Shown here: piece after piece, positions 21,202 to 31,099 of the stretch
Position numbering within the stretch: the stretch's first letter is position 1
Layout: each line of letters starts with the position of its first letter
NCBI GenBank assembly: GCA_025529335.1
Contig: JAMYHX010000498.1
Span: 1 to 31,261, forward strand
Reading direction: 5' to 3'
Source of the DNA: Rhizopus sp. PT2906
Lineage: Eukaryota; Mucoromycota; Mucoromycetes; Mucorales; Rhizopodaceae
DNA: 31,261 nucleotides
Notes under the pieces: generated by a model
Told to the model about the DNA's origin: nothing
The model's database searches: none
What the model saw: only the letters and a program-made list of their open reading frames with translations
Translations under genes and position numbers: made by a program

Positions 21202-22261
21202 ATGTCTGTAAGTATTAAAGTAAAGAAGAAGAAAAAAAATGAACCATTTCTTAATTGTATTCTAAATAGCACCGTGTATTCAAACCTGTCATACTATTTC
21301 ATGATCATTCATATAGTACTAATCCATCGGGTGTAACACATCGTATTCATATACCTTATGGAGATCCTCATTACACTCCGCTTATTCAACAAAAGAAGCA
21401 GAAAGTAGGACTCATGTTACAAACGAATGGACGTGTTTGGTATGATATAATCAAAAGTACTCGATTAAAATATAAAACACCCAAACCATCATTATATAAA
21501 AAAAGGCATTATTATCAGACAAAAGTAGCGCTATCGTCATCATCATCAGAAGAAGATCTAGACGATGAAGAAGATGACAACCACAGCACAATGACATCTA
21601 GCAGTTCGTCATGTACAACAAATAGTAGTAATACTTCAATTGCATCACCTATACCAACATCTACAACGACTTCCAATGCTAATAATTCATCTACAACTTC
21701 AAATACCACAATTATTGCAAGAAAAAGAAGAGGGAATTTACCCAAAACAGTGACAGCAGTATTAAAGCAATGGCTAATTGATCACTGTAGAAACCCTTAT
21801 CCAACCGAGGCCGAGAAAACAGGGTTAAAAGATAAAACAAGTCTGACATTGAATCAAATTAGTAATTGGTTTATCAATGCAAGACGAAGATTATTACCTC
21901 AAATACTAGATACAATGCATCCAAATCATAAAGAGACAAGCAATATTTTACATCATCATCATGAAAAGAACCAACATCATGGTATTATGGAAGATGATGA
22001 TGCTGAAGAATGTGTAGAAGATGATGACATAGAAGAAGAAGAAGATGGAATTATTCCAATGCCACAACAACAAAAACGGAAGAGAAAAAATTACATGTAT
22101 AATACAAATAGTCAGCAAGGTAAAATTATAAAAATATGTTGTTTGCATAAATTAATTTTTTTTTTTTTTTTTTTTTTTTTCAAATATAATTAGAGCCTAC
22201 AACTGTCATAAGAAAACGTAGACGTTATAATAAAAGATCCAATATTGTATTATCAACGTAA
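21202..22261 (+). CDS. TALE-class homeobox (homeobox KN) transcription factor, 307 aa
   Basis: Exons 21202-21207, 21270-22119 and 22194-22261. The first exon supplies only Met-Ser before GTAAGT; the frame then continues with no in-frame ATG until residue 51, which is why I prefer this start. The TALE homeodomain occupies about residues 153-215. It begins KRRGNLPKTV, carries the three-residue loop extension with NPYP, and has recognition helix WFINARRRLLP (WFINARR at 202-208), which contacts DNA. Flanking regions are low complexity: a Ser/Asp/Glu run (about 90-105), a Ser/Thr/Asn run (about 110-150), then His- and Asp/Glu-rich stretches and a basic RKRRRYNKRS tail from the last exon. It should be a nuclear sequence-specific regulator; target genes cannot be inferred. 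Intron 2 contains a long T run before TAG. AATAAA overlaps the stop region (22262-22267). Confidence 0.9.
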
Positions 22262-22530
22262 AATAAAAGATACATATACAAAGATAAAATAAGCATGTTT
22301 CCAAAAGAGACAAAAACATATCCTTGTCCACATTTTGGAAATATGGCATGATAATTATGGAATTTCAATTTTGATCATTTTGTGTATTCTAATCTAAAGT
22401 TAAACTTAGGACTTTACCATTTATGCTATAAATACACTAAAACCCTCGTTTTTGCTTGATCGTAATTCTGACATTCTAAAAAGCATATGATATTAATTTG
22501 CGTTTATACATATAAAAGACAAATTAGAAA

Positions 22531-22531
<1 letters not shown>

Positions 22532-22589
<58 letters not shown>
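22532..22589. repeat. 58-nt A homopolymer
   Basis: Uninterrupted A run in the intergenic region downstream of the homeobox gene. Slippage product or retroposed tail; length may be imprecise. Confidence 0.85.
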
Positions 22590-22592
<3 letters not shown>

Positions 22593-22715
22593 ATGAAAGC
22601 TGTACTTTATATTTAAAATCAGGAGAGGATTTTCTATCTATTTCTTCTACGTTATCGTGATTTTGTGGAGAAAATATGCTACTTTTACTAATGCAATATT
22701 TCTTTTTCAAACTTT

Positions 22716-22720
<5 letters not shown>

Positions 22721-22782
<62 letters not shown>
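22721..22782. repeat. compound (AC)n(AT)n microsatellite
   Basis: About 19 AC units pass directly into about 12 AT units. Confidence 0.95.
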
Positions 22783-22783
<1 letters not shown>

Positions 22784-22784
22784 A

Positions 22785-23018
22785 ATGGGGGTTTCCTCTT
22801 TGGATGTTAACTTACAACACAAATATTACCAAGCCTCAATGTATCACTGTGAATTGAAACAATATCTCGATAAATTAAACTTTGAATTAGAAAAGTCTTT
22901 ATACGTGAATCAATTAATTCAGTTAAATGTGTTACTTATCCGCTTCTTTCCGTTAATACAAAAAAAGTACTTTAAAAAAGGGCGCAATGTCCAATTCTTA
23001 TTTCCTGATATGAAATAG
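22785..23018 (+). CDS. possible small protein, 77 aa, unknown
   Basis: The frame starts with ATG immediately after the compound microsatellite and ends TAG at 23016-23018. Its middle reads YHCELKQYLDKLNFELEKSL then a hydrophobic LIQLNVLLIRFFPL, a plausible helical pattern with codon use like the neighbouring genes. No family is recognised and the microsatellite leader is odd for a gene start. It could equally be an exon of a gene whose upstream part was displaced by the repeat, or chance. Confidence 0.33.
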   Translation: MGVSSLDVNLQHKYYQASMYHCELKQYLDKLNFELEKSLYVNQLIQLNVLLIRFFPLIQKKYFKKGRNVQFLFPDMK

Positions 23019-23263
23019 ATGTTGTCCCACATGATTTTTACTATTTATTATTAAACCAATCTATTTTGTGATTGATAAACTCAAAAAAGAATCAGGTTAA
23101 TCAAGCATTGATCAAGTGTATAATCCCGGTTAGATGTACCGACCGATCTTGATCTCAATTACATATAAAGGCAGTTATTTAACCTTGTTTGTATGTAATA
23201 CTATAATAGTGAGACTAGTTTGATCCAAAAAAGAAAAAGAAATGTTCCCACCTCCCTGTTTCC

Positions 23264-23278
23264 TATAAAATATAAATA
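23264..23278 (+). promoter_or_regulatory. TATA-box-like element of the PP1 regulatory-subunit gene
   Basis: TATAAAATATAAATA lies about 112-127 nt upstream of the ATG at 23391, with the pyrimidine tract in between, a spacing compatible with a core promoter. Confidence 0.4.
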
Positions 23279-23326
23279 TCCAGCTTGTTCCACATTTATG
23301 CCAATTGTTTGTTATATATAAAATAA

Positions 23327-23371
23327 TCTTCTTTTTCTCTCTTTCTTTCCCTCTTTTCTTTTTTCTTTCTT
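23327..23371 (+). promoter_or_regulatory. pyrimidine-only tract upstream of the PP1 regulatory-subunit gene
   Basis: Forty-five consecutive C/T bases ending 19 nt before the ATG; probable transcription-start region. Confidence 0.5.
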
Positions 23372-23390
23372 AATAATATACCAAAAAAAT

Positions 23391-24599
23391 ATGTCTACCA
23401 CTAGTAATTTCCATCATTTTCTCCATATTCCTCAACAACGACAACAACAGCAGGACATGTCACATAAAAGAGTTTCGTTAATTAAGCGACCTCCACTTGT
23501 ACGTTCTTCTTCACCCAATCTTAATGAAGGTCTTCGTCGTACTACTTCAAATGCAAGCTTAAATAAATATCATCGTAAACCAAAAAAATCAGTGCGTTTT
23601 TGCGATAATGCATCATTGGAAAATGTCCGCTTATTCATCAAGACTCAAATGCCAAAAGCTTGTCGCTCGGACCCCGCATGTTTGAATAAACAATACACAT
23701 TTCGTATTCGTCGACCCAATTGGCCCACATCAGTTACCACTAAAAGAAACATTGATGGTGGTTCTGCAGTACGTTTAGAAGATGTACAATTATCAAAGCA
23801 ACAAGATATGCAACATATTACTTTATTAGGCAGTATTCAAGTAGCAAATCTAGCGTTTCATAAAAAAGTACTTGTCAGATATACATTAGATGATTGGAAT
23901 ACTATTAAAGAAGTTGAAGCTCAATATCAAGAACCAATTGCTCATAGTGCGAATACTTGGGATCGTTTTAGTTTCAAGATTGTTTTGAATGCAAATGCAA
24001 ATGCAGCACATGAGTCCTTGAATTTGGCGGTTAAATATTGCGTTTCCGGCCGTGAATTCTGGGATAACAATAACCAAAAGAATTATCAAGTTGATATTGT
24101 ACCTGATGTTGAATTGGATTTAGGAGATACTTTATCTTCTTCCTCTTCTTCAGATGATGATGATGATCATATATTTGAAGATTGTATTACTCATGATGAT
24201 GATGATGATGATGAAGATGATGATAAACCAGAAATTGAAGAATTACAAAAAAGCTTACAACTTACCAATCTAAAAGAAAGATATGACTTTGACTCTGCTT
24301 CAATTCAAAAACCATGGTCTCCTCCTTTATCGCCTACTACTCCTGCTGATACTACACCATTATGGATTAGTAATAATAGCACAAACAACAATAATTATTT
24401 TGTAGCAAAAACTACAGAAACAGCAGTAGCAGCAAATGCACAATCTACTACAAATGGTCAAGATACTGCAAATCAATTCCATAATTTGATTCACAAATAT
24501 TGTCTATATAATGATCATAAAAAGCCTTCCATTTGCATACCATATTATTCTGAGCCTCCTCGTTGTTCATCACCTACTCCAAAGGCAATTCGTTCTTAG
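23391..24599 (+). CDS. glycogen-targeting regulatory subunit of protein phosphatase 1 (CBM21 domain, Gac1/Pig-like), 402 aa
   Basis: Single exon. Residues 66-70 are KSVRF within KKSVRFCDNA, a canonical RVxF docking motif for the PP1 catalytic subunit. A CBM21 (starch/glycogen-binding) domain spans about residues 125-237, with LLGSIQVANLAFHKKVLVRY, DDW and, near its end, KYCVSGREFWDNNNQKNYQV. This is the W-D-N-N-x-x-x-N-Y signature of the family that includes yeast Gac1/Pig1/Pig2 and mammalian PPP1R3 proteins. These proteins bring PP1 to glycogen particles, where it activates glycogen synthase. After the domain come Ser and Asp homopolymer runs (about 249-279) and a Ser/Thr/Pro-rich tail that may be phosphorylated. 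The N-terminus has Gln- and Ser-rich segments. It is shorter than yeast Gac1. The start is the ATG 19 nt after a long pyrimidine tract. The next gene is convergent. Confidence 0.9.
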   Translation: MSTTSNFHHFLHIPQQRQQQQDMSHKRVSLIKRPPLVRSSSPNLNEGLRRTTSNASLNKYHRKPKKSVRFCDNASLENVRLFIKTQMPKACRSDPACLNKQYTFRIRRPNWPTSVTTKRNIDGGSAVRLEDVQLSKQQDMQHITLLGSIQVANLAFHKKVLVRYTLDDWNTIKEVEAQYQEPIAHSANTWDRFSFKIVLNANANAAHESLNLAVKYCVSGREFWDNNNQKNYQVDIVPDVELDLGDTLSSSSSSDDDDDHIFEDCITHDDDDDDEDDDKPEIEELQKSLQLTNLKERYDFDSASIQKPWSPPLSPTTPADTTPLWISNNSTNNNNYFVAKTTETAVAANAQSTTNGQDTANQFHNLIHKYCLYNDHKKPSICIPYYSEPPRCSSPTPKAIRS

Positions 24600-24667
24600 G
24601 ATAAAATACCCGCCTTTTTTCTTTTTTCTTTTCTTTCTTTTATTTACAAAATTGCATTATTATTTCT

Positions 24668-24700
<33 letters not shown>

Positions 24701-25154
24701 ACCCCAAAATCCAAAAAAAAAAAGTTTCTTTCTTTATCAATCAATTGTTTATACTATTGTAACTAACTATATATATATATAATAAAAAATTAAATAAAAA
24801 TGTAACATATGTTGTGTAATTTAATGATGGATGATGATCTCCCACTCTATTTTCTTTTCTTTTAACCACTCGGTATGAACCGGTTACAAGATTAAAATCA
24901 CCCCATACACACTGTGAATCAAACTTTCGGTATTTTTTTCCCGATAAATTATCTATCACTTTAAATGTGCAACAAATAAAAATGGAACAAAATGACGATT
25001 TATTTAAGATGAATCCTTCTTTGGCAATATACAAGAGGAGTAGAGCAATGTTGCACACACAATACAACACAATAAACACACACACAAAGGTCATGCTATA
25101 TAAATAAATAAATTGGCCCATTGGGAATTTATATATACATATAATATTCATATT
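24600..25154. other. convergent intergenic region (3' UTRs)
   Basis: Separates the converging stop codons. It contains a 28-nt T run (24669-24696), T/C-rich stretches and ATATAT. A minus-strand open frame of 136 codons (24741-25151) begins just beyond the WBP11-like stop. I treat it as part of that gene's 3' UTR, not as a gene. Confidence 0.55.
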
Positions 25155-26609
25155 TTAGGGTGCTGCATTAATATGAGGTCTTGCTTCTTTCGGTAAAGAT
25201 GCCTTCTTGTTAGCCGCATTTTGTTTACGGCGAATAGCAGCAGGTACAAATGCAAGTGTTTCTTTCTCTAAATCTCTTAATTGAGGTTCAGCTGAAATGA
25301 CAGGTGTACTTGAATGTGTTGGTTGTTGTGTAGTTTGTGGTTGTGTTGGCTGTGATGCAGGTTGTTGATAATGAACGGGTGCTGAGAATTGTTGATCTAG
25401 AATAGCAATTACATTAATTACACAAATTATTAGTACAACTTTTTGTATACTTACATGGCATAATGGGAGGAGGAGGAGGGGGTGCAACCATCATTTGAGG
25501 TGGTCGGAATCCATGTGGAATTGGTGGAGGTGGAGGTGGTTGCATTCTTTGTCTATTCATGAATGGTCCTCCTGGTGGTGGGGGTGGTGGTTGGCCTCTA
25601 AAGTTTTGTTGTTGTTGTATAATTGGATTCAATTGCTCTTCAAATGGTCTATAAGGTGGGGGCCCTGGTGGAAGTGGAATTTCATATTCATCATCTGATT
25701 CTGTCAAAATTTTAGTTGGTAATAATGGTACTTCTTCTTTTAGCCCTTGGTCATCATTTTCAATTGCAATATCATCTTCAGAGTCATCCTCGTCTTCAGA
25801 ATCCTCAGAATCATCACTTGAACTATCTGAGTTACTACTATCATCAACATCCCCATCTTTTGTCAAAACAGAAGAAGATGCTTTTTCTATATAAATCAAA
25901 AATTGTCAATTAACCTTTGATGCTAAATTTAAGATTTTTTTTAAAATTCTAACCCTTTATCTTTGCTGGCACAAATGCTCCTCTTTTGGGATCATAAACT
26001 AACTTTCTAGCTTCTCCTTCATTTTTCTTTTCTTGTTCTTGCATACGGGCAGCATAAGCTGCTTGAGCACTATAACAAAATATTAGTTTATCAAATTGTT
26101 TGTGATTATAATATTATAAAATGGATTTTTTTTTTTTTTTACCCTGTTAATTCAGTTGCCTAGACATAATAAAGTTAGAATTAGTTAGCCTATAATCTGA
26201 TATAAATGATTCTATAATTATACCTTTTTAGCTTTTTCAATCTTGCCTAAATCATTCTTCAATCCGTCTAAACGCGTTTGTCCTGCTTTATCTAATTGAC
26301 CAATGCTGGATAAATGTTCCAATCTGGATATTTCCTGTCGAACTTTGCCAACATCTTTCTTTGATAATGCTGATTCACGAACACGTTTACGATCCTCTTT
26401 GTTCTATTTAATGTACACATGAGTGGAACTCTTCTCGAGCACAAAAACTGATATATAAAGCAAACCTTTTTTAATTCTCGTTTACGTTGCTGTTTACCTA
26501 TTATTAAATTAATGTTAATTACTACATACGATAATGCCTACCGTCTTTGAAATTTATATACTTTACGTAAAGCGTCAGCAGGGTTCATAGATCTTTTTGA
26601 TTTTCCCAT
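25155..26609 (-). CDS. WBP11-like spliceosome-associated protein, 353 aa, seven exons
   Basis: Minus-strand exons 26609-26567, 26497-26466, 26403-26224, 26159-26143, 26069-25954, 25886-25455 and 25396-25155 join in frame. The introns are 58-73 nt with GT..AG. Exon 4 is only 17 nt. The N-terminus has MNPADALRKQQRKRELKKNK, the conserved start of the Wbp11 domain (animal members read MNPTD..RK..RKRELKKNK). A basic coiled-coil-like segment follows, then an acidic Ser/Asp/Glu stretch (about 160-190). Next comes a Pro-rich region with PPGPPPYRP and several poly-Pro runs suited to binding WW domains. The C-terminus has ETLAFVPAAIRRKQ, equivalent to the conserved FVPxAxR end of WBP11. In animals WBP11 binds PQBP1 and acts in pre-mRNA splicing; by family, the protein here should be nuclear. 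It is shorter than the human protein (about 640 aa), mainly in the Pro-rich part. Confidence 0.88.
26143..26159 (-). other. 17-nt micro-exon (exon 4) of the WBP11-like gene
   Basis: GCAACTGAATTAACAGG encodes ATELT plus two bases of a split Gly codon. It is flanked by a CTAG acceptor and a GTAAAA donor. Including it keeps the frame between KIEKAKK and AQAAYAARMQ; skipping it would shift the frame. Confidence 0.75.
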
Positions 26610-28465
26610 TATTGTTGATTTTGTATAAAAGAAATTGTAGAAGCAACAAAAAAAATTTACTATAAGGGTTGGGGTCGGGTTAAGGCCATGAATTTTTCAA
26701 ATAGCGGCTAATTCTGCTTTAAATCATCTACTAACCACTCAAGTATAAGTGGATGATACCATAATTAACGTTATCGAACACACTTTTTCGGTTGGTACTT
26801 TTTTATTAGATCAATCTTATCTTATTATACTATTTCTGTAGATATAAGCTGCTCCACATTTCCGTCAATTATAGCTCCTGCACACATACTGTATTTTTTT
26901 TTCTTAGATTCTGATAATTGTAGATTTCCCACCAAGCATTTAACATAAAATGGTATGTAGTTGTTTAGATCACTTGACTATATCTTATTAAAACCCTAAA
27001 CACTTAATAGAAAATAAAGAACTGCAGTTAATTTAAACTTGAGATATTATTAAAGTTACAGCCCTTCTTTTTTTTTTTTTTTTTTTTTTTATAATTTGAC
27101 TTTTTTAATAATCTGAATTTTGCATGAAAAAAAAAAATAGCTTTCCATTCTAGAATTTAAACTTTAATAAGAAATAAACGCATGTGCGTATATTAGATGG
27201 GAGATTTTTGATGGATGGAGATCTCGGAATACATACAGAAATCACTTGATTGTATTCATCAATTCACACAAAATAATTCAAATTATCAATAAACATCGTA
27301 ATGTTGTTGTTGTAAATTTAAAGTTTTTGTTTTATTTACAAATATCATATCATAATGACCTCCCTAGTAAAACTTTTTGATACAAATTTACATGCATTAT
27401 TCTTTGCAATACAATATAAACTACACATCCAAAGCTTCATAATATGACATATTGCTGTTAACGCACTTTAAGACCCTTAAACAAAGTATTCTCTGAGGTG
27501 TCTGAGAAAGCAGAAAATTCATCACCATAGCCCAAATGTATTTCAACAAGATTATAAATAGTGTTAAACTGTAACATGTTTCAAAAAATAATTAAATTCT
27601 TTACATGCCAGGTTGTTGATTGTAAATATGTACGCGAAAAGGAAACTACAACAAGCATCGTGTGATCTGTAATCGTGTAAATTCAACCAAACAAAAACTT
27701 GCCGTTTTACTACGTGATTTTTATCGATAAATCTAACGGTATTAATAAATAGCTCTAAATAATATCAGTATTTGATATTTTTGAACATTGCAATTTTCAG
27801 AAGGTATCTTACTTTTATTTACACCATCATGTTTGGTTTTAGTTGCTTTACGATAGCATGATAATTGATTATATTCTCGGGATTGGCAGAATATAAACCA
27901 ATCAATAGATATCAAGAACTTGAATGGATTTTTAATTACGTTCTCCACACTGTAACGAATGATAGAGCCTCCCAAGATCATAAGAGAAGTGGGCGTTCTA
28001 TTCTTACAATTTAAGCATCAAATCAATAGTTGCTAAAAATCATAATTATGAACATTGTTATAAATGCGTTATATACTTTAAAATTTTCTTTCAATTTGAA
28101 TCAATATTTATTAATTAAGGGCATTTTCTCAGTTGCTTAACTTTTTAAACGGAGGAAGAAAGGGTTTTCTTTTTGTAATCTTCAGCTTTACTCCTTCAAA
28201 AACAATTGTTAGCTATTAAAAACAAGACAAATTACTCGTAGATCTACCGCACATTAAATGCAATAGTAAAATTCAATCTAAGGTTATAATTAATTGATTT
28301 TAGAAACCATTTTAAAAAATATCTGAAACTTAGCTATAGTAGGGATGTGGTCGAGCTGAGCTTGTATTAGTAAACTCAACTGATGGATAGCAGATAGATT
28401 ATAAATGTTTCATTCAAACTTACAGAATACACAATAATACACGAAAACTGATAAAGCCATGTATT
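26610..28465. other. gene-free AT-rich region
   Basis: The first ~50 bases are the likely promoter or 5' UTR of the minus-strand WBP11-like gene. A T run lies at about 27067-27090. A 79-codon minus-strand frame (27742-27981, SIIRYSVENVIKNPFKFLIS near its start) reads somewhat like protein but has no recognised family or gene context. Nothing else is seen. Confidence 0.45.
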
Positions 28466-28735
28466 ACGCCAAGAGGTTATACTAATCTCCAAACTAAAAA
28501 TATGTACTAAATCATTTAACAAAAAAAGAGAAACGTTATAAAATGAAAAAATACACTAAAACTAAAGAACCTTATTATAAGATGGAAAAAACCTCTTTTA
28601 TATCCAAACTTTTTTGATTATGACTAATCTAAATAAGTATATATTTACATGTCCAATCAAACCTATGTGATACAATAATCTCTCATTCTACGATATCAAT
28701 TGAGCTTTATAACACATTACACAGTAATACAGAAC
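28466..28735 (+). repeat. dispersed repeat family R1, copy B
   Basis: CGCCAAGAGGTTATACTAAT through ATATGTACTA matches 6628-6675. After a short spacer, CGTTATAAAATG onward matches 7162-7360 to the TTACACAGTAAT end. This copy lacks the ~480-bp MITE-containing insertion of copy A and so represents the less interrupted state. Confidence 0.6.
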
Positions 28736-29167
28736 ATGTCCTACTAAACTGTGCCATAATCTTAACCAAGATGTACACAGTACTGTGGATGCAACAAAAT
28801 TACGAATAAAAGTTTCATTCGTATTAAAAAATATAAAGTTATTTACCGAAGACTTTATTATTATTACCCATGATCACCGCAAACTTTTGGTCATACAAAA
28901 TTTTGAATTCCCAACTGAAAATAAAATGGTAAATATAGTATTGAATAATGAATTAAGCAATGAGACAAAATCAAACTTACGACAGAGATGCAGAAAATGA
29001 TTGAAGATTTATATATTAGTACCACTGATAATATGATCATATATAATGACACTGAAGTTGACGAAAATAATACTAATAAAGACGATAAAGAAGAAGTAGA
29101 CTTTCCACAATATATGAATTTAAATAAAAAAAAAAGAGAAGAAAAGGTAAAAGCGGCAGAAAAATAA
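28728..29167 (+). pseudogene. degraded Lys/Asn-rich reading frame(s), unknown
   Basis: An open frame without a clear ATG runs from about 28728 to 29000 (HVLLNCAIILNQDVHSTVDA near its start, then HDHRKLLVIQNFEFPTENK). A second frame shifted by -1 continues from 28988 to 29167 (MIEDLYISTTDNMIIYND, then acidic and basic residues). Together they look like one AT-biased gene split by a frameshift. Downstream fragments around 29220-29350 (VNEKDFIPKGLIKKYF) may be its continuation. No family is recognised; a mobile-element ORF is possible because it directly abuts repeat R1 copy B. Confidence 0.35.
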
Positions 29168-29885
29168 ATATTAATTTAATAAGAGAATTAAATAAAGTAT
29201 TATTAAGCACAAATTGAATGAGAATAACGATTATACTTCTCTAGTAAAATGAAAAGATTATGATTCTTATAATAATTCTTGGGTAAACGAAAAAGATTTC
29301 ATCCCAAAAGGTTTAATAAAAAAGTACTTTTATCAACAAAATATAAAATATTAAATATTGAAAGCTATAATATTTAATGTAAATAAATAATAAACTTTAT
29401 TAAAATCTAAAAAGTATACAAAACCTGCAGTCATTGATTGATCCTGTACTTTGAAATAAATTTTTCACGGACTTTGATCTTACTTAATTACTATATGACG
29501 GCTTAGGCTCGGCTTGCTGGTATCATTTTATAATATATAATGCTCGATAAATGCTCAATTAAACTGCTTCAGATCGCTTGCGCTTGACTGTTTTGCAAAA
29601 GCTAGAGATTGCCTAATTGTTTTAGTAGACCCATACGTCCATACATGCCCAATATTATCTGTTGTTGCCAAAAACGTTTCTTGAAATTGTAGGCAAAATA
29701 TTCTACAGAATACAACAGCGTTTGCACATATTGTTATAATAGTACCAAAATTGCAGGCATGCAAAAGTCTTCATGCTGTGTTATTAATTGACGAAAATGG
29801 TCAGTGATTTTGTGGGTTATTAAAATTTGGATAAAGTTTATCGTTACTCCATCATAAATGCATTTAAAATTCAGCAATATATAAT
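29168..29885. other. no supported gene
   Basis: AT-rich to 29490, then somewhat less so. A 69-codon minus-strand frame (29555-29764) includes TDNIGHVWTYGSTKTIRQSL, and the plus strand also has protein-like pieces, so coding origin is unresolved. Confidence 0.35.
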
Positions 29886-30074
29886 ACTGCGGGAAAAAAC
29901 TCAAAAATAGAAATTTTAAAATTTGCATTTACTTATTTCTTTACATAAGATTATTACAAAACTATACCTTTCCAATAACATCTTCAAGCAAAACGGTTTC
30001 TGCAGTGATTGTCATAGTAGTTTTTTCAGAAATGTTGTAGTTTATATCTCATTTTAGACCTTTTTCCCGTGGAG
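29886..30074 (-). mobile_element. MITE-like element, copy 3 (189 bp, inverted)
   Basis: Reverse-complement copy of the elements at 6759 and 9881. It starts ACTGCGGGAAAAAACTC and ends with AGACCTTTTTCCCGTGGAG. The interior contains CTATACCTTTCCAATAACAT and CATAGTAGTTTTTTCAGAAA, the inverse of the shared core. Full length. Confidence 0.72.
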
Positions 30075-30492
30075 ATAATGCAAAAAAGCTGCAAATTCAC
30101 ACTTTATCGAAATATTAAGAAACAAGGATTGACAGATGGCATATTAATGTTTATTATTGACTTTTGAGAATTAACAATCGGTTTGCAATTTTGATGTATA
30201 CTAATACTACGAACATTAAAAACCTTTAGAAAGCTTTTAAATTTAATACGATTGATTTTCGGACAACATGTGCCTTTAAGTCGGCATAGGTTATTGTTCA
30301 AATTCCAATAATTGAACGCTTCAATAATCGTAAAATCGGATGTATTCCAAAGGAATTTTTAGGTTTTTAAAATATACGAAAACGATAATATTAAAACTTT
30401 TGAAGATATTATTAACGAAGATTCGTTTTTGAAAAATACAAAGAGGATGTTTATAATGAAACAAATGGAGACATATAGAATTAAAAAAAATA

Positions 30493-31014
30493 AATATAGA
30501 ATATGATGAGAATATTAAATCATTCGAAATTAATATTGAAAAAGATACTGCAAGATATTTTAGAGTTTATAAAATAAAAAGGAGAATAAAAAAAGCTAAA
30601 GTCAAAGTCAATGGCAATAATTGTAAAAAAAAAAAGAAAACTAAATAATAATAATAATAGTATAGAGAATAAAAAAGTAGGTAAAAAAATGATATTCCTG
30701 TTGATAATTTTGATTCTTCTAAACATGATTTTAATAATTATATTAAAATAGTAAGTTCTTCTATTCAAAATATATTAACTAGCAATGAAGATAATTATAA
30801 AAATAATTCAACAATTAAAGATGTAGTTATAGACATAAATAATAGATATCAGAGGTTAAATAAAAAACTATTCTTACAAAAACTGATGATAAAAAAATAA
30901 AACTGCTGTTCAGCTGGGATATCTTCGACATTTAAAGAAGCAGCATTTTGTTTAAACGTATCAGAACTGGGTCTCAAATTATTTTTAAAAAAAGAATTAC
31001 CTAATGATTTTTGA
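30493..31014 (+). pseudogene. decayed Lys/Asn-rich open frame with a possible helix-turn-helix end
   Basis: The frame beginning at 30493 reads NIEYDENIKSFEINIEKD and on to a poly-Lys stretch. It is broken by indels in the A-run and AAT-repeat region (about 30627-30690), then resumes in the same frame at 30691 (DIPVDNFDSSKHDFNNYIK). It is stopped at 30898-30900 and continues to 31012-31014 through GISSTFKEAAFCLNVSELGL. The last part resembles a short helix-turn-helix (F-K-E-A-A-x-x-L-N-V-S...L-K). Frame continuity across one stop and two slippage-prone tracts suggests a formerly intact gene of at least 170 codons, perhaps from a mobile element. Identity unknown. Confidence 0.35.
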
Positions 31015-31099
31015 ATTACAAAGCAGAACTAGCGTATTAAATGCTCTTTGTGCAGTTTTAAATTCTGCAATTATTGTATGTGAAATAAATTTGGATATG

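Noticed and set aside
21515..21745. Minus-strand open frame of 76 codons
   Set aside because: Antisense shadow of the Ser/Asp/Thr repeats in the homeobox gene.
25495..25913. Two plus-strand open frames rich in Trp/Arg and in Leu/His
   Set aside because: Antisense of the poly-Pro and acidic segments of the WBP11-like exon 6.
26528..26566. Continuation of WBP11-like exon 1 to give VYKFQRR and then a stop
   Set aside because: Using the GTAAAG donor at 26566 restores the conserved RKQQRKRELKKNK sequence of the Wbp11 domain, which the unspliced reading destroys.
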